This document shows positions 14,054 to 25,623 of a DNA stretch of 64,000 nt, in pieces. Under the pieces are notes generated by a model, which saw only the letters and a list, made by a program, of their open reading frames with translations, was not told the DNA's origin and ran no database searches. The DNA is from Pampus argenteus (lineage: Eukaryota > Chordata > Actinopteri > Scombriformes > Stromateidae). Within the stretch, counting starts at the first letter, position 1. Each line of letters starts with the position of its first letter. The stretch is taken from the NCBI GenBank assembly GCA_036937835.1, contig CM072871.1:4331001-4395000 (forward strand), given 5' to 3'. The position numbers and the translations under genes are program-made.

Positions 14054-14930
14054 TTACAGCAGGCTGCTGCAAAGACCATGCAGGTTTCATTAAATCAGCT
14101 CTAACCCCAAGGCTAGGATTTCACTGGAAAAGGAAAGTTCTGGTTTTTTGTTGTCAGTTAATCAAAAATTGATGCAAGTTCAACTATGTTTTGTTTTTAT
14201 ATGTGCTCTTGTGTGTTCTTCTACCTCTCTTGGTATCAAATTGTCTAAAAGGAGCCACCTATTTCACTCCACCGGTCTTTGTTAAACTTTCCATCTGCAC
14301 ATCGTCTGACCACAAAGGGATATCAGTGGTTTGATTTAATGTCTTACGTTTTCACTAGGTTCATTTAACTGCGTCATCTGGATGCAATATTTTCCCAATT
14401 ACAGAAAATTACAGCTAAATTTGCCCAAAACAATTTTATTAACAGTCATTATTGCCGTCCGTTCATCCGCATTCTGGATGGTCAAGCATCACATTTTGTT
14501 TGTTCAGTATGTGGAACAGATGTAGATCCATATCACTCTGCTGTGACCACGACTTGGCGGATCTATATAGGCCTATGACATCAACTGGGTGCAACCTCGA
14601 TGGCTGCCAGACACACAGATACTACTACTGTTGAATACCGACACACCCGTCTACGCTGTTCGAGCTGCACACTTACTTTTCTTTAGCTCAGTCACAACCA
14701 AAGTCACACTGACCTGTAAATCACAACAAAATAATCAATGTGAAATTATACATTCTCAAGGGCTGCATTATTGGTAGTGTGTCTGTGATTTGTGAAGAGA
14801 TTTTTTTTCTCTACATAGTATGTATGCAGCTCTGTTACTACATATATGTTTATATTGGTAATATTTAATACGGTACATTATACAATTAAATAAAATAATT
14901 GTTTGGGATCATGTCAACAATAAAAAGAGT
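14054..14930 (+). other. wdr27: probable wdr27 3' untranslated region
   Basis: The sequence after the TAA at 14051-14053 is non-coding and AT-rich. Candidate polyadenylation signals AATAAA occur at 14889-14894 and 14919-14924. The transcript end is inferred from these hexamers only. Confidence 0.45.
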
Positions 14931-15576
14931 CACGAGAGAACATTAAAAAATAACAAATAACTACTGGAGACTGCATCATATATTAAGCTTCTTCTTTCAG
15001 TTTTGTATAATCATACGTTTGATAAGCGATTAATATTCATTTGGGCCGTTTTACTGGTAACCACTTTATTTTCTTTGAGATTTAGACATCTGGCCACAAT
15101 TCTCTCCTCTCTCTCTCTTTTTTTTTTTCTTGACCAGAAAACCTTTGCCATCTCTCACTGTGCTACTGTTATTACTCTCAGCGTGTTATAACCCACAACT
15201 ACGTCTTGTGAGAGGCTGACGGAAAACTCTATCTATCTGGAATGGAATGACATATGAAGCATCATCCATCCACAGTCCATTAGGAAAATATATTATATTT
15301 GACGCATTATCTGAGGCTGACGCTGATGATAGAATGATAAATCCGCCGATAGGCCGTCTTAACTCCCTCAGACGGAGGATTGTTTTCTTTAATTGATACT
15401 GAGGCAGACTGCCTGTGAAGTTTGTTCTCCATGCAGCAGCAGCCTCAGCTAGATCAGATGAAATATAGCCCTGAAGTTCTACAATATCAGTTGCCAGTTG
15501 TTATACGTTAAAGAGAGCAGGCCTGAAGCTGCACAAGATTTATGAAGTGGTACCTCTTTTTGTCATACATCACATT

Positions 15577-15617
15577 ATGTATGTATGTATGTATGTATGT
15601 GTGTGTGTGTGTGTGTG
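15577..15617. repeat. (ATGT)n(GT)n compound microsatellite
   Basis: About six ATGT units run directly into a GT tract. Confidence 0.9.
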
Positions 15618-15741
15618 CAATTTGTTTTATACCACAAAGATAGGTACGAACTGGCAAGGATGACTCTGTCCTGTCATGGTGAGCTTTAGTGTTCCTGCAT
15701 GCAGCAAAGACTTTCTACTGGAACAAAAACATAATAAAATA

Positions 15742-17854
15742 TAGCTGCAAGCAGCAATGTGGGGCCCACGCAGAATATGCAATAAAGTAATGTAATAATA
15801 CTAATAATTTGTAGCATACATGAAAATGTAGTTTATCATCCAAACACGTCAAGAGAAAATAGCAAAAACGCATTTGTGCGGATTACAGCGCCCCCTAGTG
15901 ACTTAATGACCCAAGATTTATTTCCTGCACTTGGGACAAGACCTGAAAGCATGGCATCAAATTTGGTTTCGTTTCGCCAAAGCGTTCCCGATATATGGGC
16001 TCACGTCGAAATCGCCGCCTTCGCCACTGATTTCGATTGCCTGTAGCACGCAAACAAAGTTGAAACTGAAAAATCCGTCTAATAACTTTTGTGCGGAATG
16101 GTCTGAATATACTCTGTGCCGATTTTCGTGAGAATCCGTCAAAATTGGCGACCGCTGAAACTTTAGTTTGAGTTTCAACAAAATCCAAGATGGCCGAAAA
16201 ATGATCATGACGCATTATGACGACATAGGGTGCATTGAACTCGCTATGATCCAAGGAATCCAACGATACCTTGTTTTTGAAAATCGGGCTAACGGTTCAA
16301 AAGTTACATGTACAAATGTGCCTAAAACTTTGACCTGTTGGTGGCGCTATACTGTGTTTACTGCCAACATGTAACTTGGTGACATTACATATACGACTGT
16401 CCTCAATCAATGTGCCAAATTTCACAACTTTTTACCATACGGTCCTATGGGCTGTTTTGCTAATTATAGCGCCCCCTAGAGACAAAATGACACCATATTA
16501 ATTGACTGCACTTAGGACGCACCCATGAAGCATGCCATGCAATTTGGTTTTGTTTCGCCAAAGCGTTCCCGAGATATGGGTTAAACGTAGAAATCGGCGC
16601 CTTCGCCACTGATTTCGATTGGCTGTAGCACGCAAACCAAGTCGAAAATTAAAAATCCGTCTAATAACTTTTGTGCGGATTGGTCTCAATATGCTCTGTG
16701 CCAATTTTCGTGAGAATCCGTCAAAATTTGTGACCGCTGAAAGTTTAGTTTCACTTTTGACATAATCCAATATGGCGGCCGCAATGTTACGCAGACGTGG
16801 AAATTTTGGACAGGACATGAATTGTGACCTTCCACAGTATTGGCAGACGTGAAAATTTAACGTCATATCGAAACGCATCAAGACAAAACAGCATTAATGC
16901 AATTTTGTTAATTACAGCGCCTCCTAGTGGACAAATGGCACCAAATTTGAATGGCACACTTTGGGGCGGGTCTCGATGCACGTGACCAAATTTGGTCTTC
17001 GTAAGTCAAAGCGTTGCCGAGATATGAGCAAACTTCCTGTTTGGCGGCATCGCCGCCAACAGTGATTGGCTAACCCGAAAAGTTGGCATCAACTATCAAT
17101 GGGGCCACCCACAGTACCTGTGGATATCACAATTTCATTTCAAATACAAACACTTCAGGAGATATGAGCAAAAACAATGTTTTGCTAATTATAGCGCCCC
17201 CTAGAGACAAAATGACACCATATTTGTTAACTGCACTTAGGACGCACCCATGAACCATGCCGTGCAATTTGGTTTCGTTTCGCCAAAGCGTTCCCGAGAT
17301 ACGGGCTCACGTCGAAATCGGCGCCTTCGCCGCTGATTTCGATTGGCTGTAGCACGCAAACAAAGTCGAAATTGAAAAATCCGCCTAATAACTTTTGTGC
17401 GTATTGGTCTGAATATGCTCTGTGCCGATTTTCGTGAGAATCCGTCAAAATTTGCGACCGCTGAAAATTTAGTTTCACTTTTGACATAATCCAAGATGGC
17501 GGAAAATCTATCATGACGCATTTTGACGTCATAGGGTGCATTGGACTCGCTATGATCCATGGAATCCAATGATGCCTTGTTTTTGAAAATCGGGCTAACG
17601 GTTCAAAAGTTACATGCACAAATGGGCCTTAAACTTTGACCCATTGGTGGCGCTATACTGTGTTTACTGGCAACATGTAACTTGGTGATATGACACATAT
17701 GACTGTCCTTAACCAATGTGCCAAATTTCACAACTTTTTACCATTGGGTTCAATGGGCTGCCATAGACTCCCATGGCGGAAGAAATAATAATAATAATAA
17801 TAAGAAAACGTAGAAAAACAATGGTTCCCCTGCAGCTTACGCTGCATGGGCCCC
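15742..17854. mobile_element. unclassified repeat element built from tandem diverged units
   Basis: The same sequence recurs three times, starting at about 15886, 16467 and 17192. Each copy opens with AGCGCCCCCTAG and then carries 'TTTCGCCAAAGCGTTCCCGA', 'GATTTCGATTG', 'TAATAACTTTTGTGCG' and 'TTTTCGTGAGAATCCGTCAA' in the same order. A fourth, more diverged unit starts at 16915. The first and third units continue through 'GGTGGCGCTATACTGTGTTT'; the second is cut short. The left edge has the palindrome GCTGCAAGCAGC (15744-15755) followed by GGGGCCC. The right edge has an (ATA)n stretch (about 17784-17802), then GCAGCTTACGCTGC (17832-17845) and GGGCCCC. No transposase or reverse transcriptase is recognisable. 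From memory, similar sequence occurs dispersed in fish genomes; the class is unknown to me. Confidence 0.75.
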
Positions 17855-17913
17855 AATTGTGTTTGGAGTAAATTTATGTAGCCATGTTCTTTCTCCATTT
17901 TAATGTGCTGGAA

Positions 17914-17978
17914 TGTGTGTGTCTGTGTGTGTGTGTGTGTGTGTATGTGTTTGCGTGTGTGTGTTTGCGTGTGTGTGT
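17914..17978. repeat. GT-rich microsatellite
   Basis: Interrupted (GT)n with TTTGC and TCTG interruptions, just outside the right end of the tandem element. Confidence 0.85.
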
Positions 17979-20900
17979 ATTTAGGCCTCAATATCTTCTT
18001 CCCTTGAATGAATTAACCTGCTACACCAGTCAGATTCAGTCAGCCTGAAAGCAGTAGTGATATATTAGAGTACACGCACATTCTTTGTCTCTGTGAGGTC
18101 GGTTTGGGTGTACTCCCTGCATTGATCTCACCACTAAAGAATGACGTGTTTATACTTGCGTATAAAAGAACTTAAAGGATAACCACACCCGTACATCATA
18201 ATGGAATCTGGTCCAAAGTTTGATCCCTTACAATAACCTACTTTTTCATTCAATTTGACAGAAAGAAGAACTCAGTGTGCCTCCAGTTTTCTTTGTGTTT
18301 TTTTTTTGTTTGTTTTTTTGAGTACTAGAACACCGGATATATGACATCACTGAACAGAACACATCAGGAGAAGATCAATGCACGACTTCTAAATTAGATA
18401 GAAATCTTTCCTCTCTGCATCATCTACAACTCAAATAGAGTGTTTGCATGCCTGCAACATTGCAGAAGTGAAGAGTTTTGGTTCACTGGCTCTCTGGTCT
18501 GTGGCCTGGCCTGAGTTCTGAATACAGGCCTTTACTTTCCCCTCATGAGTGCTTTATATAAAAAGTAGACCAAGATATACATCATGAGGCACGTGCACTG
18601 TAATGATCCCCCAAAGACCTCTGAAGATCTCTGCTCTTTAGTTTTCATGAACTCAGTGGAACTCAGAGTCGAGGGAGGGGGATATTTGCACACATGTCAG
18701 GAACTGCTGTCATATAGCTGTGACTCATGCAAGTCTCACGAAAAAGCTTCCCTCAGTATCATATGATATCCTATGAATCAAAGAAACAAGTAGCCAGACT
18801 GATAGATATTAAGTTAGTAATCTTTGAGATTAGTAATGTCTATTTTGCTAGGTTTTTTTTTTTTTTATTGCTGACAGTTGCTGCTTTAAACTCATAGAAA
18901 CACATGTTGCGCCAGCTGTTTGTAAATCCATCACTGAGTTTTCTATCTTAAATCTTTACATTCATAGTAACTACTTGCTAGTTTCACACTAGTGACTTAT
19001 CGAATCACGTTGCACCATTACAAAAGAAAAGAATAAAGTTTACAGTAAAGTCACTGTAGTCCAAAAATATCAGTTTTAGCTGCAGAAAAAAAGTACCTTT
19101 GAGTGAATTTTTACATAATAACTAGGATTTTTTTTGATAAAATTTGTGAACAGCTGGTTCCTGGAATAATGTCTGGATCAGACTACGCAATATCAGTCCC
19201 GACACGACGGATACGAGGCGTTGGGAGGAAGAATTAGTGTCGGGTACGACAATTGCTTATTTTATTGATCTAGCGTGCTGGTTTTTTCCAACTTCTAGTC
19301 TGTAGTAATTCACCATCAAATCACAGAAAGAATTTATAACTCTATGGTCGTCGAATAATGTGATAAAATCATTTTGAAAGGATTGTCTGCTGTAGTTTGA
19401 CACCGGCGTAATTTTTCTGGGGAAAAAAAAAAATTACATTATACATGGGTCCAGCAACAGTAACTCAGAGTAGTTAGTATGAGCAGCAATCACTAATACA
19501 AAATCTCTAATCACTAATGTGAAAAATATATATGACTGTAGCACCAACAAGAAACATTTCACCTGAAGTACAGTTGTTATGTTCATGAACTCTTTTGTGT
19601 TTCTCTTTGCTCTTTGGCATTTTGGTTTTGTGAGCCTTTTTTGGTTTTGTTTGCACTGTTTTTCTTTCCCACCACCTGTCTTTTCCTCCACACCTGTCCT
19701 GCTCCCTGTGTTTACTCTAGCCTATCAGCTCCCTGCTTTTGTTTTGGCCCCTCACCTGTGCTGCATTTCTTGGTTAGCTCTGTTTGTATTTCAGTCTATA
19801 TTGTCTGTTGAGTCTTGTCAGACCCTTAGTTCAGTTCAGTCTTCTGTTGTGCCTGTTTAGTCTAGTTTAGTCTGGTCATGTTCTGTTCGGTGGTGCTTCG
19901 TCTGTTCTGTCCTGATGCGGGTCGCCGAACCAGAGGTTGGTCCCAAACCAGAGGTGATTTTAATCAAATAGCAGGTGATCGTCATTAAATGACAACTGTG
20001 GCCATTTAGTTGTGGCATTGTGAATGGAGTGTGTGTTAGCCAGCCTGTGTTTCTACTTATACGGTCTATACATTTGCACAATATCAATGTAAGATACAGC
20101 ACATCCCGGTGAGCAATAATCGTCTCTGCCTACAGTATGGTAGAGAATGAACATAGATGTTAGGTTATAGAGTAACTAGTAAATACTGGTGAAATATGCA
20201 GACACAGGAAAAGCCAGAAACTGCTGCCTTTGTACTCCAATCTGTCCTCAGCTGTTCTGGGCTGCTGTGTGCAGACAACGACGGAAATACAGATTAGTAG
20301 CAGATGGTGTCATCCAGGGTACAAGACATAAACATTCAAGTGCTTAACACTCAGATAAATCAACACAAGATCCTCGTGGAGTTAGCAAAATGGGGAAAAC
20401 AGGAGCGCGTAACATGAGGTGCCAGATCACTGAACAAGACTGGGGCTACTCAGGAACCCTATCAAGCAGCAGAAACAGTTTGCTAAGTGTAAAGTCTTTC
20501 CTCACGCAAGGCCCTCGTGAGGTTAAGATTCTTCATCTGTTCCATTAAGCCAAGGTGCAAGGGTGAGATGAGATGATAGTTTGGCATCTGAGTCTAAACC
20601 ATCAAGTCTCTGCACATTTCTCGGGTTCATTAACTCACCCCAACAACCTGAAGTCCAACCGTATGCTGACACAAAGATAGCATTTCTACAACAACCTCTA
20701 CCATTAGGAAATTCCTTGCTTTTTATGACTCAATTTATTCCCTAAACGAGGCAATTTCATGTTTTCCTCTCTAATCGTGTTCTACCAAGATGGAGAATTA
20801 ACAGCACATGTGGTCGAGCTGTAATGCAGTTGATATGGATGTGATCGGTACGCACTTCTCCTTGTGTGGTTTGCTAATCGTACTGCTATTGATTTGTGTT

Positions 20901-22881
20901 GTTATGTCGTTACGTAACACTTTGCTTTGGTTTTTAATCTTTTTTTTTTTTTGCCATAAAATGAACAAACAACAAGCTTTGAGGAGAATGATGTGATCAG
21001 TGTTATCGGTCAGGTCCAGTGTGCCGACAGCGTTTGAAATCACATCAAAGCGAAACGATATAAAGACCCAAATTCATCATCTGTCATCCTGCACCTAAAC
21101 GTAGTTTTGAGGTTGTGTGGTTGCCAATTAACCGTATCTGTCACCTTCCTGTCCGTTTGACAAGTTAAGGAATAACTTCAGGTCGTGGCATGACTCTATT
21201 TCATGTTGTTCCAGGTTTTCATACCCTCGAATGAACTCCAATTCAGCAGTGAGGAAAATAACTCAAAATCTAATTTGCTTCGGCTCTGAATGCGCTGGCT
21301 ATTGCAGAGAAGTAGACAAATGTTATTCCCCTCTCCATGGCTGCATCAAACTCATTTCCCCCTGAATGCTTAAAACTTTTTGGTGTACAGACAGAAGCCG
21401 GATGCCAACTACAAAAGCTGGAGTTAATAATGAACAGGAAATTCACCTCTGGAACATTCGGTATTATTCAACATATCATCCCTGCTAACTACACCTAACC
21501 TCAGAGTATTTTCAATGATCTTGCATCAACATCCAACAGGCAGTAGTACATTCTCTTCCCTACTTGACAATTTTGCAAAACTGAGATGCTGCATTTTATA
21601 ATTGTGCCAACAGCAAATGATATCCAATTCATGTTGTTTAAATGTTACAAATGTGTCATCGTGGCTTTAAAAAAAACAAAATGCTGTTATTGCTGGATCT
21701 GTAAAAAGACATATTAGCCGTATATAACGTGTGTGTGACGTTCAGGTTGTGGTGGAGTTCTGCCCCCAAGTGGCCAAAAAACAGCTGATCTGTGCAGCTG
21801 TTTGTTACTTTACTGAAGAAAGAAAGAAGAAAAAAACATCAATTATGTTGTTAAAATCCTCAAAATGACTTCTTCTCCCTCATTAAAAATTCTGAATATA
21901 TAAATATCTTATTATTTTTTCATTTCAGAAGTTGAACTGCTGAACACTTTACATGTATGTGCACTGCAGGCTTCAGGTTTCCACATCACACTTGTATATT
22001 AAGTTGAATATTGGACCACGACTGACTTCCTGACTATTTGTGATGTCACAAATCATCCTCATAGCCCCGCCCCTAGAAGAAAACCACATTTTTGAGTGTA
22101 TCACTCACTCAGACATACAGTCCCTGTCAAAGGTTTTGACTGATACTGTGTATATAAAGAGGTTTAATGAGATGACCTGTTACATGTAGACTAAATAGAA
22201 AACTAAAGTAAGGAATGACTTTGACTGTTCTGAAGGCTTGATTAGTGATGGGCCAAAGTAAATAAATAGCCAAAGACATGCTCCTTTATTGTAAGACCAC
22301 ACTGAGAGTCATTTGACCTGAGGCGTCTCAATTTAAATGTTATTCGAGCTTGAAGAACCATAATGATTTCAGGAAAACAAATGCGGTTATTTGGCTCGTT
22401 AGCTGCTAAATGATCCACTATGTTTACCAGCTAGTCTCTTATTTGTTTGATGTTTGATGCCGTGCAATAGAGGATACAATCGATAAAAAAAACAAATGAG
22501 GTGATGAGAGTGTTGAGACTGAACCTAAAATGTAACATTACGGCTGTAAAACCAAATTTACTGTATAAAAAATAGCTCTGCTTTAAAAACATGTAACAAA
22601 TGAAAGTAGTAGAATAAAAAAGTGTCTGTATGCCTGCATGATATAAAGTGAAGCAAAAAAAAAAATGGAAATAATCAGCACTGGAAATAGATGTTGTAGT
22701 GTGTAAATGATTATCTGAACATAAGCGTGTTTAGTTCACCTCCATCAGCTCTAATAACGTAGTGATGAGCTTGTAGAGGCAGTGGAGCTTCAGCTATGCT
22801 GCAGCACCTTCTGTGCCCAGGGACCCAAGGCCAGAGCTCCTCCTCCTCTCCGCTACACTGAAGAGATCTCACTCTTACTTT

Positions 22882-22883
<2 letters not shown>

Positions 22884-22921
<38 letters not shown>

Positions 22922-22940
22922 ACACACACACACACACAAC
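22884..22940. repeat. (TC)n(CA)n compound microsatellite
   Basis: A run of about 16 TC dinucleotides is followed, after GTCT, by about 10 CA dinucleotides. Confidence 0.9.
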
Positions 22941-24984
22941 ACTGTTCATGGTGCTGGCTTTCAGTGTCCATACACATCAATCTTTTTCTAGTTCCTGCGT
23001 GGTTGTTCCCTCTAGATTTCTCTGTCAGTTTTCTGTAAAAGGAGCCCAGATTTCTCCCAGTTTTTAAGCTCTTATAAATTTGCTCAATATATCTTACTTC
23101 TCTGCCATAACTCTACACATCCCATCAGCACAAGGAGGAAAGTGGGAGTCTGGAAGTCATTACCAAATGATTGCATCTCAGAAATGAAAATGCAATTGCA
23201 AGAAAAGAGGGTGGAAGTGAAATGGTGATTGTTCTTATGTAATCCTCCACCCATTAACCTAAATGTTGGTAAGTATGAGTCGAAGTGAACTGAGGGAAAC
23301 ATAACTATCACTACTTTCTTTCATTATCTTATATTTATTTGAATATTTCTATATATTTCAGAACTTAACTCTGGCTTGGTTGTATTTTTTTATTTATTTA
23401 TTTTTTTGAGAGGGGGGGGGGGGGTTACACTGCTTGGGCATTTTGCTTGTGTTCATGTCCAACACCTCAAATACACATCTGGGAATAAACCGTAGCCCAG
23501 TGAACAGTCTGAGGCCCGATTACATCACTATGACAAGCAATAGTGCATAAATTTGGCTGTGTTTTTTCCCCTTTACTAAACATGAGCAACCAGCAGGCAA
23601 TTAATGGAGTCCTCACAGCCTGCCATCCTCCAAAAGTCCTGCAGGCAACAAAAGAAGTAAACAAAACTCTCTGTGTTCATCCTTCCGCTTAGGATATTGG
23701 CTAAGCACGGAAACAAAAGTTTGGCAGGTCGACATTTTGAGCAGCTTCATCTGATTTTTGTTCTTATTGTGACAATGCATCTGAAAAATCCCGACGCTGT
23801 TACTAATATTATCATGATCCCAAGCATAATATCACGCAGGAAATATTCTGTTGTGCTGAGTTTGTAAATGGTGTATTAACAAATCCCACCCATGTGGCAG
23901 GTCACATATAAACGAGAGAGGAGAGCAAGTTAAACATTGGTTATCTAACTTTGATGTAATGTCTATTCTAAGCCAAGATATGTGAGCAATTTTCATATGA
24001 AAACTGGAGTTGGATGCTTTTGAAAGCGAACATATGGTGCTGAAGTTCTTCGTTTTGGTTTATACACACTGTTTGTAAGACTCTACCATCACTACGATGT
24101 TAGTTCCTTTACTGTGTGATCATGTTGATACTGAAGATCCAGATCACCATGAAACCCTTAATGACAGTGAAGTTCACTTTCTGGCACCATCGGTCTTTAC
24201 TTGGTGACGTGTAGGACGACTATTGGACAGCATTGAATGTCGTATACACAGTTAGAACTTCCTTAAAAGGCAAAAAGACAAACTCAAAAATCCTGCATTT
24301 AAATGGTTATTAGTGTGTACAGATCAGCCTCAACGTTTTTGGGGTTTCTTTGTGCAGTTTCCTTGCTCCCCTGCTGACTCAATTGCCTCACAAAACCTAC
24401 GAGAACAACTCATGGAGCGCTGTTCTGTAAAAAGAGGCCTGCTGAATGGCTGTTAAAATGACTACCTGTAACAATCCATCTCAGTAAGAGAGGAAATGCT
24501 CTGTATGTTGTTTTTACAAACCCAGTTTTGCTTTGTTTTTGTTTTTTTTGGTGATATTTCTTCATGAATCGTGTCATAGTGACATTTTGAGAGCCTCAGT
24601 GCATGAAGTATTCAGAAATGACATCACACCTTTGCTGCTTTGTCATGAAAATGTGCAGAAACTGGCACCGACTCACTGAAACAGAAACTCTTTGAGTCTT
24701 TGATTGGTGGTTTCTGTGATGTGGCTCCCATACATCAGCTATAAACAATAAAGTGTCTCATCAGGTCAAGTGAAGAATCATGGTAGGAAGATAAATGCTG
24801 CATAAATGAAAATAAGCCGCGAGTGATTAAATTTATGCAAGAGACAAAAACAAATGAAGTCAGTGACAGTGAACTGGCCTTTATTTGGCAGGTCGGGAAG
24901 GAAACAGTATAATATTTTGACAGTGAAAATTAGTATTGTGAAACATCTTGAAGAAAGTCTTTAGTCAGACTACATACACGGCAT

Positions 24985-25165
24985 CCGCTCTGTGAGGCTG
25001 AAACGTCTGGGATCACAGTTACTATAATTCATCCTTAGGGGGCTATGTATGTCTTGACTAAACTTAATGGTGATCCATCCAATAGTTCTTGAGACATTTC
25101 ACTCAAAGCCGCATAATGTCAACCTTATGGTGGTGCCAGAGGAAACGTCGGGAAATCATATTTAT
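24985..25165 (+). repeat. fragment of a dispersed teleost repeat
   Basis: Contains 'ATCCATCCAATAGTTCTTGA', 'CATTTCACTCAAAGCC' and 'AATGTCAACCTTATGGTGGT'. The part at 25020-25110 is the reverse complement of the repeat at 2998-3130. Boundaries are approximate. Confidence 0.65.
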
Positions 25166-25206
25166 ACATCGTCTGGAGACCATGAACGTTGGGATACTTC
25201 ACAGGA

Positions 25207-25623
25207 TTAAAGGGGACATATTATGCACATTTACTGATCTATATTTTTTATAATCTGAGGTTTTACTGAAATATCTTTGCATGATTTACAGTTCTAAAAG
25301 CTCCTTGTTTATCTTATAGTGACCCTTCAGTTCAGCCTCAGTCTGAAACAGGCCATTTCAGCGCCCGTCTATTTAAGGCCCGCCTCCTGATGAGCCCGCT
25401 CTGTTCTGATTGGTTAGTTTCCAGAAGCTTCGTCTCAGCCGACTTCTGGCGGCTCAGGACGCTACACAAACAAAATGTAATAGTGGGATTTCACTTAGAG
25501 AGTAGTCAATACAACAACATCATCGTTGACTTCGAGTTTAGGAACTTTGACAATGTTTAACATAGACATCCATCATCGTAGCAGTATATAAATAACAGAA
25601 AAATCAAACAATGTTCCCTTTAA
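25207..25623. mobile_element. TTAA-flanked MITE (piggyBac-type non-autonomous element, likely)
   Basis: The 417-bp segment starts TTAAAGGGGACATATTATGC and ends AACAATGTTCCCTTTAA, so the two ends form an imperfect inverted repeat (AAAGGGGACATA against AAAGGGAACATT). TTAA lies at both outer edges (25207-25210 and 25620-25623), as expected for a TTAA target-site duplication. The interior includes 'TTAAGGCCCGCCTCCTGATG' and 'TCTGTTCTGATTGGTTAG', which I recall as part of a widespread fish repeat. It has no coding capacity. Confidence 0.7.

Noticed and set aside
19579..19860. Open frame of 93 codons rich in F, L and C
   Set aside because: It comes from a pyrimidine-rich, internally repetitive stretch with no domain, splice context or matching homologue; probably a decayed repeat.
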